A stretch of DNA of 64,000 nt from Bradyrhizobium sp. 170 (GCF_023101085.1 NZ_CP064703.1:3162001-3226000), one strand, 5' to 3'. Counted from the first letter of the stretch, positions 53,943 through 63,214 are shown. Notes: generated from the sequence alone by a model not told the origin. Numbers and translations are program-made.

Positions 53943-54860
53943 ATGATTTCAATGTCGATGCCTGCGATCAAAGCCGAAGCCACCGCGGTGGCCATTCCGA
54001 CCGCGTCGCCGACTGCGGCGGCGCCAGTGGTCATGATGACGCCGAAGCAGGCGCCTCGTGCCGAGAAATACATCAAGATGGCGAGGGAGACCGCGGTGCG
54101 TGTCGTGCCGCCGCTGGTCGTGCTCGCGCTCCTGATGCTGTTCTGGGAGCTGGTCTGCCGCCGTACCGGCTCGACGCTCCCGCCGCCATCGAAAGTCTTC
54201 AAGGACACCAAGGAACTGATCCTCGATCCGTTCTTCGATAATGGCGGCATCGACAAGGGCCTGTTCTGGCATTTGTCCGCCTCGCTTCAGCGCGTCGCGT
54301 ATGGTTACTCGATTGCCGCCATCGTCGGCATCGCGCTCGGCACGCTGGTCGGGCAGTCAGTGTGGGCGATGCGCGGGCTCGATCCGCTGTTCCAGGTGCT
54401 TCGCACCATCCCGCCGCTGGCATGGTTGCCGCTGTCGCTCGCCGCATTCCGTGACGGTCAGCCGTCGGCGATCTTCGTGATCTTCATCACCTCGGTCTGG
54501 CCGATCATCATCAATACCGCGGTCGGCATCCGCAACATCCCGCAGGACTATCGCAACGTTGCCGCGGTTGTTCAGCTCAACCCGCTGGAATTTTTCTGGA
54601 AGATCATGATCCCGGCGGCGGCGCCCTACATCTTTACGGGCCTGCGCATCGGCATCGGCCTGTCCTGGCTCGCGATCGTCGCGGCGGAGATGCTGATCGG
54701 CGGCGTCGGTATCGGCTTCTTCATCTGGGACGCCTGGAACTCCTCGCACATCAGCGAAATCATCCTGGCGCTGTTCTATGTCGGCATCATCGGATTCGTG
54801 CTCGACCGCCTGATCGCGGGAATGGCGAGGATCGTGACCCGCGGCACCGCACTGAACTGA
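53943..54860 (+). CDS. nrtB: Nitrate ABC transporter permease
   Basis: A 305-residue inner-membrane permease with an Ala/Pro-rich cytoplasmic N terminus of about 45 residues and about six membrane helices. L-R-T-I-P-P-L-A-W-L-P-L is the conserved NrtB/SsuC segment, and the cytoplasmic loop reads L-N-P-L-E-F-F-W-K-I-M-I-P-A-A. Start at 53943 or 53952. It lies between nrtA and the ATPase gene. Confidence 0.88.
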   Translation: MISMSMPAIKAEATAVAIPTASPTAAAPVVMMTPKQAPRAEKYIKMARETAVRVVPPLVVLALLMLFWELVCRRTGSTLPPPSKVFKDTKELILDPFFDNGGIDKGLFWHLSASLQRVAYGYSIAAIVGIALGTLVGQSVWAMRGLDPLFQVLRTIPPLAWLPLSLAAFRDGQPSAIFVIFITSVWPIIINTAVGIRNIPQDYRNVAAVVQLNPLEFFWKIMIPAAAPYIFTGLRIGIGLSWLAIVAAEMLIGGVGIGFFIWDAWNSSHISEIILALFYVGIIGFVLDRLIAGMARIVTRGTALN

Positions 54861-54872
54861 AGGAAACATGTC

Positions 54873-55667
54873 ATGCAGGCCTATCTGAAGCTCGACCACA
54901 TCGACAAGACCTTCACCCGCGGCAACGCCACCACCGAGGTGCTGAAGGACATCAACCTGACGATCGGGAAGGGCGAATACGTCTCGATCATCGGCCATTC
55001 CGGCTGCGGCAAGTCCACGCTGCTCAACATCGTCGCCGGCCTCACCGACACCACCCAGGGCTGCGTGCTGCTGGAGAACCGCGAGGTCAATTCGCCGGGA
55101 CCGGACCGCGCGGTGGTGTTCCAGAACCACAGCCTGCTGCCGTGGCTGACGGTCTATGAGAACGTCCGGCTCGGCGTCGACAAGGTGTTCTCGTCGAGCA
55201 AGACGCGGGCTGAGCGCGACGCCTGGGTGATGCACAATCTCAACCTGGTGCAGATGGCCCACGCCAAGGACAAGCGCCCATCCGAAGTGTCCGGCGGCAT
55301 GAAGCAGCGCGTCGGCATCGCCCGCGCGCTCGCGATGGAGCCGAAGGTTTTACTGCTCGATGAGCCCTTCGGCGCACTCGACGCGCTGACCCGCGCGCAT
55401 CTGCAGGATTCGGTGATGGCGCTGCACCAGAAGCTCGGCAACACCATCCTGATGATCACCCACGACGTCGACGAGGCCGTGCTGCTGTCGGATCGCATCG
55501 TGATGATGACCAACGGCCCGAGCGCACGGATCGGCGAAGTGCTGGAAGTGCCGCTGGCGCGGCCGCGCAAGCGGCTCGAGCTCGCGACCAACCCCGGCTA
55601 CCTCAAGTGCCGGCAGCGCGTGCTTGAGTTCCTCTACGAGCGGCATCGCTTCGTCGAGGCGGCCTGA
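54873..55667 (+). CDS. nrtC: Nitrate ABC transporter ATP-binding protein
   Basis: A 264-residue single-domain ATPase: Walker A G-H-S-G-C-G-K-S (residues 43-50), signature V-S-G-G-M near 138, Walker B V-L-L-L-D-E-P-F near 161. It resembles NrtD and the ATPase half of cyanobacterial NrtC. The C-terminal NrtA-like regulatory domain of cyanobacterial NrtC is absent, so the transporter would use a homodimer of this subunit and lack that nitrate-sensing brake. Named nrtC by position. Confidence 0.85.
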   Translation: MQAYLKLDHIDKTFTRGNATTEVLKDINLTIGKGEYVSIIGHSGCGKSTLLNIVAGLTDTTQGCVLLENREVNSPGPDRAVVFQNHSLLPWLTVYENVRLGVDKVFSSSKTRAERDAWVMHNLNLVQMAHAKDKRPSEVSGGMKQRVGIARALAMEPKVLLLDEPFGALDALTRAHLQDSVMALHQKLGNTILMITHDVDEAVLLSDRIVMMTNGPSARIGEVLEVPLARPRKRLELATNPGYLKCRQRVLEFLYERHRFVEAA

Positions 55668-55719
55668 ATTTTGCTTGGTCCTGTGCGGGGCGGGGCTTGG
55701 AAGAGGCAGGAGAAGAAAG

Positions 55720-56145
55720 ATGACCCCAGAGCAAGTCAATCTCGTGCAGCAAAGTTTCGCCAAGGTAGCTCCGATCTCCGAACAGGCCGCCGTCTTGTTC
55801 TACGACCGCCTGTTCGAAGTCGCCCCCTCGGTGAAGGCGATGTTCCCCGCCGACATGACCGAGCAGCGCAAGAAGCTGATGGGAACACTCGCCGTCGTGG
55901 TCAACGGCCTCGGCGATCTCGGGTCGGTGTTGCCGGCCGCAAGTGCATTGGCAAAGCGTCACGTCTCCTATGGTGCCAAGCCCGAACACTATCCCGTGGT
56001 CGGCGGGACGCTGTTGTGGACGCTCGAAAAAGGATTGGGCGAGGCTTGGACGCCTGACGTCGCCGACGCCTGGACCGCGGCCTACGGCACGCTGTCCGGT
56101 TACATGATCTCGGAAGCCTACGGTGGCGCCCAAGCCGCTGAGTGA
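55720..56145 (+). CDS. Single-domain bacterial haemoglobin
   Basis: A 141-residue globin of the flavohaemoglobin-like single-domain type. The proximal haem ligand is His81 (K-R-H-V-S-Y-G). Tyr28 is at the B10 position, Phe42 at CD1 and Gln49 at E7, the distal set of NO-dioxygenating globins. It lacks the reductase domain of Hmp. The FAD-dependent oxidoreductase 9 bp downstream is the probable electron partner, as in the Bjgb-Flp system of Bradyrhizobium diazoefficiens, where nitric oxide from nitrate/nitrite metabolism is removed. ATG at 55720. Confidence 0.88.
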   Translation: MTPEQVNLVQQSFAKVAPISEQAAVLFYDRLFEVAPSVKAMFPADMTEQRKKLMGTLAVVVNGLGDLGSVLPAASALAKRHVSYGAKPEHYPVVGGTLLWTLEKGLGEAWTPDVADAWTAAYGTLSGYMISEAYGGAQAAE

Positions 56146-56154
56146 GGATGCGTC

Positions 56155-57372
56155 ATGAGCGAACCGCTTGTCATCGTCGGCAACGGCATGGCCGCCGCTC
56201 GTCTGGTCGACGAATTGGCCAAGGTGGCATTGGGCCGCTACGCCATCGCCGTGATCGGCGACGAACCGCGGCTCGCCTATAATCGCGTGCTGTTGTCGTC
56301 GGTGCTGGCCGGCGAGACCACATCGCAGGACATCGAGCTGCGACCGGCGTCCTGGTGGCGCGACCGCGGCGTCACCCTGAAATATGGCTGTGTCGCCACC
56401 GAGATCGATGTCGGCCGCCGCGAACTCAAGATCGAGAATGACGAGAGCGTTCCGTTTTCGAAACTGGTGCTGACCACGGGCTCGTCGCCGCTGCGGCTCA
56501 ACGTGCCGGGCGCAGACCTCGCTGGAGTGCATACGTTTCGCGATAGCCGGGATGTTGATTTGTTGCTGACGCTGGCTGCGCAGAAGAAGCGCGTGGTGGT
56601 GGTCGGCGGCGGATTGCTGGGCCTCGAAGCGGCTTATGGCCTCGCCAAGGCCGGCGCGCCGGTGACGCTGGTGCATCTGATGGACCGCCTGATGGAGCGC
56701 CAGCTGGACGCGCCCGCGGCCGAACTCTTGAAATCCCTCGTCGAGCGCAAGGGGATCGAAATTCTGCTCAACGCCAACACCGCGTGCATCCATGGCGTGA
56801 CGCGCGTCGAAGGCGTCGAGCTGGTCGACGGCCGGCGGATCGACGCCGATGCCGTGATTTTTGCAGCAGGTATTCGGCCGAATATCGCGCTGGCAAAGCA
56901 AGCCGGCATTGCCGTCAACCGCGGCGTCGTGGTCGACGACCACCTGCAGACCGGCTCGCCCGGCGTATTTGCGGTCGGCGAATGCGCCGAGCATCGCGGC
57001 ATCTGCTACGGGCTGGTCGAGCCGGCCTATGAGCAGGCGAGGGTGCTGGCGCGGCATCTCGCCGGTGGGGAAGCCTCCTATGCCGGCAGCACCGTCGCGA
57101 CCAATTTGAAAGTCTCGGGCGTCAGCGTGTTCTCCGCTGGTGATTTCATCGGCGGTGACGGCAGCGAGACCATCGTGCTCTCCGATCTCAATCACGGCAC
57201 CTACAAGAAGCTGGTGGTCGCGGACGGGCGATTGATCGGTGCGGTCCTGATCGGCGATGTCGGCGACGCGCTCTGGTATCTCGAACTGATCCGCACGCGG
57301 CAGCCGACGCAAAGAATTCGCGCCGACATGATGTTCGGCCGCTCGCTCGCCATCCGTTCGGAAGCTGCATGA
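56155..57372 (+). CDS. FAD-dependent NAD(P)H oxidoreductase (Flp-like)
   Basis: A 405-residue flavoprotein. The N-terminal FAD loop I-V-G-N-G-M-A-A-A-R begins at residue 6. The NAD(P)H loop V-V-V-G-G-G-L-L-G-L-E-A-A is near 145-157, and F-A-V-G-E-C-A-E-H closes the FAD site. It resembles the N-terminal half of assimilatory nitrite reductase NasB/NirB but has no iron-sulfur or sirohaem domains. Expected to supply electrons to the globin upstream and the nitrate reductase downstream, both of which lack their own flavin domain. Confidence 0.86.
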   Translation: MSEPLVIVGNGMAAARLVDELAKVALGRYAIAVIGDEPRLAYNRVLLSSVLAGETTSQDIELRPASWWRDRGVTLKYGCVATEIDVGRRELKIENDESVPFSKLVLTTGSSPLRLNVPGADLAGVHTFRDSRDVDLLLTLAAQKKRVVVVGGGLLGLEAAYGLAKAGAPVTLVHLMDRLMERQLDAPAAELLKSLVERKGIEILLNANTACIHGVTRVEGVELVDGRRIDADAVIFAAGIRPNIALAKQAGIAVNRGVVVDDHLQTGSPGVFAVGECAEHRGICYGLVEPAYEQARVLARHLAGGEASYAGSTVATNLKVSGVSVFSAGDFIGGDGSETIVLSDLNHGTYKKLVVADGRLIGAVLIGDVGDALWYLELIRTRQPTQRIRADMMFGRSLAIRSEAA

Positions 57373-57385
57373 TCCGGTTGCCACC

Positions 57386-60088
57386 ATGACTGCCATCGAT
57401 CCCGACCTGCGCGCCATCAGCACCACCTGCGCCTATTGCGGCGTCGGCTGCGGCATTCTGGCGACGCCGGATGGGCGGGGCGGGGCCGCGATATCGGGCG
57501 ATCCCGAGCATCCCGCCAATTTCGGCCGGCTGTGCTCGAAGGGATCGGCGCTCGGCGAGACGCTCGGCCTGACCGACCGGCTGCTCTATCCGATGATCCG
57601 CTGCGGCAAGGGGACCATGGAGCGGGTGGCGTGGAGCGACGCGCTCGACCATGTCGCGCACCGCTTCCAGCACATCATCGCGCGTGACGGCCCGGGCGCG
57701 GTCGCATTCTATCTCTCCGGCCAATTGCTGACGGAGGACTATTACGTCGCCAACAAGCTGATGAAGGGTTTCATCGGCAGCGCCAATGTCGATACCAATT
57801 CGCGGCTCTGCATGGCCTCTTCGGTTGCGGGCCACCGCCGCGCCTTCGGCGCCGACACGGTGCCGGGCTGCTATGAAGATCTCGACGAGGCGGATCTTCT
57901 GGTGCTGGTCGGCGCCAACGCGGCCTGGTGCCATCCGGTGCTGTACCAGCGCATGCTCGCCAACAAGCAGAAGCGCGGCGCGCGGATGATCGTGATCGAT
58001 CCGCGCCGGACCGATACCGTCGGCGACGACGATTTGTTTCTGGGGTTGAAGCCGGGCACCGATACGGCGCTGTTCAGCGGGTTGCTGGTGCATCTTGCCG
58101 ATAACGGTGCGCTCGACCGCGACTACATGGCACTCCATACCACGGGCTTCGATGACGCCATCGCCCGCGCGCGCAACATCGCGGGCAGCGTCGGGGCCAC
58201 CGCGCTGTCGACCGGCCTCGCCGAGCAGGACGTCGCGGCGTTCTTCCAGATGTTTGCCAATACGCCGCGCGTGGTGACGCTCTACTCGCAGGGCGTCAAC
58301 CAGTCGGCCCAGGGCACCGACAAGGTCAACGCCATCCTCAACTGCCACCTCGCGACGGGGCGGATCGGCCTGCCGGGCGCGTCGCCGTTTTCGCTGACCG
58401 GGCAGCCCAATGCGATGGGCGGGCGCGAAGTCGGCGGGCTCGCCAACCAGCTCGCCGCCCATATGGGCTTTACGCCGCCCGACATCGATCGCGTACGCCG
58501 GTTCTGGAAGGCGCCGCGCATCGCCACCCATGAGGGCCTGAAGGCGGTCCAGATGTTCGAGGCCATCGCGCGCGGCGAGATCAAGGCGTTGTGGGTGATG
58601 GGCACCAATCCGGCGGTGTCGCTGCCGAATGCCGATGGCGTTCGCGACGCGTTGAAGAAGCTCGAACTGTTCGTCGTTTCCGAGAACGTGATTTCCAACG
58701 ACACGGTGGACGCCGGCGCGCATGTGCTGCTTCCGGCGCAGGCGTGGGGCGAGAAATCGGGCACCGTGACCAATTCGGAACGGCGCATCTCGCGGCAGCG
58801 GGTGTTTCTTTCCTCACCCGGCGAGGCCAAGCCCGATTGGTGGATCATGAGCGAGGTTGCCAGGCGCCTCGGCTTCGGCGCGGCCTTCGGCTTCACCTCG
58901 GCGGCGGATATTTTTCGAGAACATGCAGCACTCTCGGCCTTCGAGAACGAGGGCGCGCGCGATTTCGATATCGGGGCGCTGACCTCGCTGTCGGACAGCG
59001 ATTTCGACGCGATGGCGCCGGTGCAATGGCCGGTGCGGCAGGGTGCGGAGCCGCAGGCGCGCTTCTTCGCCGAAGGCGGATTCTTCGCCAGCGATTTCAA
59101 GGCCCGTTTCATTGCGCCGGAAATACCGGCACTGCGATCCGAGACCACGGCGGCGCGGCCGCTGCGGCTGAACACCGGCCGCATCCGCGACCAGTGGCAC
59201 ACCATGACCCGCACGGGAATGAGCCCGCGGCTCGGCCAGCATTTGCCGGAGCCGTTCGTCGAGGTCCATCCCGACGACGCCGCGCGTTACGGCGTGGCCC
59301 ACGGCGACTTCGCGCGGGTCACGACCGACCACGGGCAGTGCACGCTTCGGGTTGTCGTCAGCGAACGCCAGCAGCGGGGCATGCTGTTCGCGCCGATCCA
59401 CTGGAGCGAGGCCAACGCGACCGGCGCGCGCGTCGGTTCGCTGGTGGCTCCCATCACCGATCCGTTCTCCGGCCAGCCCGAGAACAAGGCGACGCCGGTA
59501 TCGATCACGCCTTACGAACATGTATTCCGTGGCTTCGCGCTGTCGCGCAAGCCGCTGGCTTTGCCGGAGCACGCCTGGAGCGCCCGCGTCGCCGTCAATG
59601 GCGGCTACGGCTATCTGTTCGCCGACAACGCCGATCTGGCGGGCTGGCAATCCTGGCTGAAATCATTCGCGACGGACGATCTTGCCGAATACAAGGATTT
59701 CGGTGGCGGCGTCTATCGCGCGGCGTGCTTTAGCGGCGACCGCATCGAGGCCTGCCTGTTCATCGGGCCCGCGCGCGACGCCGGCGACTGGAATGTGGTG
59801 AAGGGGTTGTTTGCCGCCGATACGCTCGGCAACGACCAGCGCCGCATGCTGCTGTCAGGCAAATCGATGGATGGCCTTGCGAATGCCGGCCCGATCGTCT
59901 GCGCCTGCTTCGGTGTCGGCCGCAACACCATCTGCAACGCCATCGCCGCCGGTGCGCGTTCCGCCGCCGATATCGGCGCGAAACTGAAGGCGGGCACCAA
60001 TTGCGGTTCCTGCATTCCGGAAATGAAGCGGCTGATCGCGCAGGCGGCCACCGCACCCGAGCCGCGCCAACTCGCCACAGCTCAATAA
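57386..60088 (+). CDS. nasC: Assimilatory nitrate reductase catalytic subunit
   Basis: A 900-residue molybdopterin enzyme reducing nitrate to nitrite in the cytoplasm. C15, C18, C22 and C50 bind an N-terminal 4Fe-4S cluster, followed by the bis-MGD oxidoreductase domain and the C-terminal molydopterin-binding domain (about 590-700). The last 80 residues carry a BFD-like 2Fe-2S domain with C-A-C-F-G-V-G and G-T-N-C-G-S-C-I-P-E. No signal peptide. It is the last gene of the nrt-globin-flp operon. No nitrite reductase gene follows; that enzyme must be elsewhere. Confidence 0.9.
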   Translation: MTAIDPDLRAISTTCAYCGVGCGILATPDGRGGAAISGDPEHPANFGRLCSKGSALGETLGLTDRLLYPMIRCGKGTMERVAWSDALDHVAHRFQHIIARDGPGAVAFYLSGQLLTEDYYVANKLMKGFIGSANVDTNSRLCMASSVAGHRRAFGADTVPGCYEDLDEADLLVLVGANAAWCHPVLYQRMLANKQKRGARMIVIDPRRTDTVGDDDLFLGLKPGTDTALFSGLLVHLADNGALDRDYMALHTTGFDDAIARARNIAGSVGATALSTGLAEQDVAAFFQMFANTPRVVTLYSQGVNQSAQGTDKVNAILNCHLATGRIGLPGASPFSLTGQPNAMGGREVGGLANQLAAHMGFTPPDIDRVRRFWKAPRIATHEGLKAVQMFEAIARGEIKALWVMGTNPAVSLPNADGVRDALKKLELFVVSENVISNDTVDAGAHVLLPAQAWGEKSGTVTNSERRISRQRVFLSSPGEAKPDWWIMSEVARRLGFGAAFGFTSAADIFREHAALSAFENEGARDFDIGALTSLSDSDFDAMAPVQWPVRQGAEPQARFFAEGGFFASDFKARFIAPEIPALRSETTAARPLRLNTGRIRDQWHTMTRTGMSPRLGQHLPEPFVEVHPDDAARYGVAHGDFARVTTDHGQCTLRVVVSERQQRGMLFAPIHWSEANATGARVGSLVAPITDPFSGQPENKATPVSITPYEHVFRGFALSRKPLALPEHAWSARVAVNGGYGYLFADNADLAGWQSWLKSFATDDLAEYKDFGGGVYRAACFSGDRIEACLFIGPARDAGDWNVVKGLFAADTLGNDQRRMLLSGKSMDGLANAGPIVCACFGVGRNTICNAIAAGARSAADIGAKLKAGTNCGSCIPEMKRLIAQAATAPEPRQLATAQ

Positions 60089-60204
60089 TCGCTTCAGCCG
60101 ATTCGCAGTTGGAACCTCGTCTTCGAGCTGTCACATTTGATTTGAGGGAACGCGAAAAATCGTCAGGCGTTGCGACAACAGGTTGCCTAATTCCGGAGAT
60201 CGCC

Positions 60205-61083
60205 ATGATCATCGGTCGCAGAGGTCTGTTAATCGCTACGGGATGCTTGTTGGTCTCGCGTCAGGTGCGCGCGTCGGATGACCAGATTGCCTTGTACTGG
60301 ACGGTGAGCCCGCCCGGTCGCCAGAGCGCGGTGCTATTTGGCTACGATCGAGTTGCGGCGGCGGTCACGCCGGAGATCATCAACGACGGAATCTCGTTGG
60401 TTGACGGCTGTCAACGCGTTGTTCTCGACATGCCGGGGAACATCAAATTTCCGACCGTCGATCTCGACCGCGACCGGATCAAGCCGATTCTGCAGGTCGT
60501 CGCACCTCGAACCGCCGAGCGACTCCGAAAACTGCTGGCGGCCTCGGCGGTGGCTTCCCTCGCCGACAAACTCTCCGGTATCGAAGCGATGATATTACTT
60601 GCGGGAGAAGGGCGCCACAATGCCGACATCACAGCTGGCGGCACCATCGTCGATCACGCCCGGGCGAAGCAGAAGCCGATCGATCAACTGTTGTCGGAAC
60701 CGGATGTACAATCAGCCTGGCAGCCGCCGGACCTGGCGACGTTGAATGGCGGCATCGGTGATGAGGGCATCTCTTATCTCCTCGACCTTCGCGACCGCTT
60801 CGGCCCGATTGGAGGTTATCTGGAGCAGCTTTATCGCCAGCGCAGAGCGCAGGAGATCGAGCGGTTCACATTCGACATGAAGCGCCACGGTGTTATCTCG
60901 TCGTCGCAGTTTCACCAGAGCGACCGGCTGCGAAACCTTGCATTTGAACGTGCGTTCGATTTGATGACGAAGCAGGCCGATGAGCAACGCTTCATTCTGT
61001 TTCCTCTCGGTGTTCTCACCGGTGCATCGGGTATTCTCGCGGCGCTCAAGGCAAAGGGGGCAACAGTGGTACCCCGCGCCTAG
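60205..61083 (+). CDS. TraB/GumN-like family protein (divergent)
   Basis: A 292-residue protein with an N-terminal signal sequence containing R-R-G-L-L (1-23). The opening V-S-P-P-G-R-Q-S-A-V-L-F-G and the ending L-G-V-L-T-G-A-S-G-I-L-A-A-L-K-A-K-G match the two ends of TraB/GumN proteins, which normally show L-G-T-x-H and G-A-G-H-L-x-G-x-x-G. The histidines of both motifs are missing, so a hydrolase activity is doubtful. ATG at 60205 follows CGGAG. Function unknown; it is 117 bp behind the nitrate operon. Confidence 0.6.
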   Translation: MIIGRRGLLIATGCLLVSRQVRASDDQIALYWTVSPPGRQSAVLFGYDRVAAAVTPEIINDGISLVDGCQRVVLDMPGNIKFPTVDLDRDRIKPILQVVAPRTAERLRKLLAASAVASLADKLSGIEAMILLAGEGRHNADITAGGTIVDHARAKQKPIDQLLSEPDVQSAWQPPDLATLNGGIGDEGISYLLDLRDRFGPIGGYLEQLYRQRRAQEIERFTFDMKRHGVISSSQFHQSDRLRNLAFERAFDLMTKQADEQRFILFPLGVLTGASGILAALKAKGATVVPRA

Positions 61084-61108
61084 CCACCATCGACGCCGAG
61101 GACAGTCT

Positions 61109-61804
61109 CTATGGTGCGCCCGCTTCGTCCTGCTCCGACGGGAGCCGCGAGAATCGAAAATTGCAGTGGCTCGCGCCACCAGCCAACGTTTGTGTCCTTT
61201 CCAGGCGGATGCCGCGCGTTGCATAGGCTTCGAAATCAAGCCCGCAAATGTGCGGCAGGATTTCTTTATCTCCGTGGCCAGCCGCGAATTTGCAGAAGCC
61301 GCAAGCCTTGTAGTCGATGCCGAATTCAAAGTTGTCGCCCGAGGCCGGCGCGACGAAATCGTAGACGAAATCTTCCGCATATTCTTCCTGATGGCTTTTT
61401 GCAGCCTGCTCGCGCAGCAAGGTCTGGTTCTCTGGCGACATGAACTGACGCCCCGAGGCGAGCCGTTCGGCCTCGGGCACGGTGAGCAATTGCGCCTTGT
61501 AGGTTTCTCGCTCGATATTGCCGATCACGGGCAGCGGCACTCCGTGTCGCCGGAGCACCCGGCCGATGGCCATAAAGCCCATTAAACGCATGAAGAAATC
61601 GCTCATGCGACTTGCCGCGCCACCGACATAAGGCATCTGGATGAGCACGATTTCGAATTCGTCCATCACCTCCTGTCTGATCCCGTCAATGTTGGGTAGC
61701 TGCGTCTGCTCGCGCAGCGTCGCTTCGGCAAGGTCGAGGCGTTGGCGCATGACGGCCTCCATTGCACTGCGATGCGTCTCGTAGAAGGGATGAATTTCAG
61801 CCAT
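61109..61804 (-). CDS. L-2-amino-thiazoline-4-carboxylate hydrolase family protein
   Basis: A 231-residue protein. The C-terminal half shows the family's cysteine pattern: C-G-F-C-K-F, H-I-C-G-L-D-F and S-H-C-N-F-R-F. In Pseudomonas the family founder opens the thiazoline ring on the way to L-cysteine, but many members have other roles. ATG at 61804 follows GAGAGGA. It is the last gene of a minus-strand operon with a RidA protein (26-bp gap) and a glyoxalase-like protein, which may process a related amino compound. Confidence 0.78.
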   Translation of the reverse strand: MAEIHPFYETHRSAMEAVMRQRLDLAEATLREQTQLPNIDGIRQEVMDEFEIVLIQMPYVGGAASRMSDFFMRLMGFMAIGRVLRRHGVPLPVIGNIERETYKAQLLTVPEAERLASGRQFMSPENQTLLREQAAKSHQEEYAEDFVYDFVAPASGDNFEFGIDYKACGFCKFAAGHGDKEILPHICGLDFEAYATRGIRLERTQTLAGGASHCNFRFSRLPSEQDEAGAP

Positions 61805-61830
61805 AGGGCATCCTCTCCGGCGCAATCAGC

Positions 61831-62217
61831 CTATTCCGCGGCGATCGCCTCGATTTCAAGCAACCATTTTCCGTCGACGGTTTCAGCGATCATCACCGTG
61901 GACGCGGGTTCGTTTCCCCCGAGCATCTTGCGGCGAACGGCGCGGTTGGCCATGACCTGGCTTCGGTCGGTCAGGAACGTATTGATCTTGACCAGATGTT
62001 CGACGCCGAGGTCGGCGGCGGCGAGCACCGCGATGACGTTGCGCCAGGCTTGCTCGCATTGCGCCTCGAACCCTTCGGGCACGCTGCCGTCAGGCTGTTC
62101 CGGCACCTGGCCGCTGACGAACAGCAGCCTGCGATGCTGGCCAAGTTCCAGCCCCATGCTGTAGCCGCTGGAAGGCGCGTGGACGCTTGCGGGATTATGA
62201 CGGGTAATTTGAGCCAT
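61831..62217 (-). CDS. RidA/YjgF family protein
   Basis: A 128-residue protein of the RidA family, whose archetype deaminates reactive 2-aminoacrylate-type imines. The ending W-L-L-E-I-E-A-I-A-A-E keeps the conserved glutamate. The P-A-R-S segment carrying the catalytic arginine of RidA reads P-A-S-T here. It thus belongs to one of the Rid subfamilies without that arginine and may act on a pathway-specific substrate. ATG at 62217 lies one base after the stop of the upstream gene, which points to co-translation. Confidence 0.84.
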   Translation of the reverse strand: MAQITRHNPASVHAPSSGYSMGLELGQHRRLLFVSGQVPEQPDGSVPEGFEAQCEQAWRNVIAVLAAADLGVEHLVKINTFLTDRSQVMANRAVRRKMLGGNEPASTVMIAETVDGKWLLEIEAIAAE

Positions 62218-62218
62218 G

Positions 62219-63088
62219 TCAGATTGTCTCCTGTTGGATGAATTCCAGCGCCAGACCATGCGACGCCGCGGGCGGAACGAGCAGCACGGCGCCGGTAACC
62301 TCGAAGTCGACGCCGTTGTTTTTCAATGCCCGCTTGGTCGCATCCAGATCGACGACCGCCAGACGCGCGGCGCAAAAGCGCGGCGAAGCTTCGCCGGCTA
62401 AGCCCGGCAGTCGGCGCGCTATCTCGGCCGGGCCGAGCACGCTGGTCCGGTCGCCGCGCTCGCCGACCGTCAGCCGCCCGGGCGCAAGCTCGGCGGTGCT
62501 TTCCGTTAAGTGCTCGAGGAAACCGCGGTACTCCGCCGGCTCCGGCGCCGACATCACCACCTCGATCACGCGCAAGGCGCCGTTGGGGTGACGCTGATAG
62601 TCGGGCTTCCAGAACAGCTCCGGCGGGTGACGCTCCTGGCAGGTGAAGAAGGCGATCCCGGGCATGGCGGGATCGGTGGCGAAGGCCAGTGAGAACTCGA
62701 CGCGCGCCGTGCCTCCGCCGGGAAGCACCGCGTCACGGCCAAAATCAAACGGCGCATAGGCGCCGATGTGATGGGCCTTGAAGCGCGCCGCATCGGCATG
62801 GGCATCGGCGCTGTGCAAGGCCAGCATCGACATTCCCTCAGTGGCGGCAAGAAAATCCCGGTTGTGGGCGGCGAAGCTGAATCTATCAGGCGCGGCCGGC
62901 GGCACCGCCGCAGCATCGGTGACGGCCAGCAGCTCCAGAAAATTGTTCCCGAACATCGCCAAGCGGTTGCTGGTTCCGAACGGATGCACGCCGGTCGGCG
63001 TGAGGTTAAAACCGAGCGTTTGCCAATCCAGCGCAGCCTGCGCCAGATCATGGACACAAATGACGAGATGATGGATTCGGCGGGGCAT
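62219..63088 (-). CDS. Glyoxalase-like (VOC) domain protein
   Basis: A 289-residue protein with a glyoxalase-like/VOC fold: R-R-I-H-H-L-V-I-C-V-H-D-L at the N terminus and a second beta-alpha repeat from about 175. VOC proteins are metal-dependent isomerases, dioxygenases or binding proteins. ATG at 63088 starts the homology; the frame continues upstream without similarity. It heads the minus-strand operon and is divergent from a LysR-type gene. Confidence 0.8.
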   Translation of the reverse strand: MPRRIHHLVICVHDLAQAALDWQTLGFNLTPTGVHPFGTSNRLAMFGNNFLELLAVTDAAAVPPAAPDRFSFAAHNRDFLAATEGMSMLALHSADAHADAARFKAHHIGAYAPFDFGRDAVLPGGGTARVEFSLAFATDPAMPGIAFFTCQERHPPELFWKPDYQRHPNGALRVIEVVMSAPEPAEYRGFLEHLTESTAELAPGRLTVGERGDRTSVLGPAEIARRLPGLAGEASPRFCAARLAVVDLDATKRALKNNGVDFEVTGAVLLVPPAASHGLALEFIQQETI

Positions 63089-63214
63089 GGGATCTCCGGA
63101 TTGCGGGCCGACCGTAACCGGCGGCGTCACGGCGGCGCAAAGCATTGTTGCTGCGGTCCAGCGCAAGAAAATCTATTGCAAGGCCGGCGCCTATCAGTGA
63201 CAAACTGGGCGGTA

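Noticed and set aside
55603..58723. Two long minus-strand frames (607 and 511 codons) opposite the globin, flp and nasC genes
   Set aside because: The plus-strand genes have intact cofactor motifs. The antisense translations show no family features and arise from GC-biased third positions.
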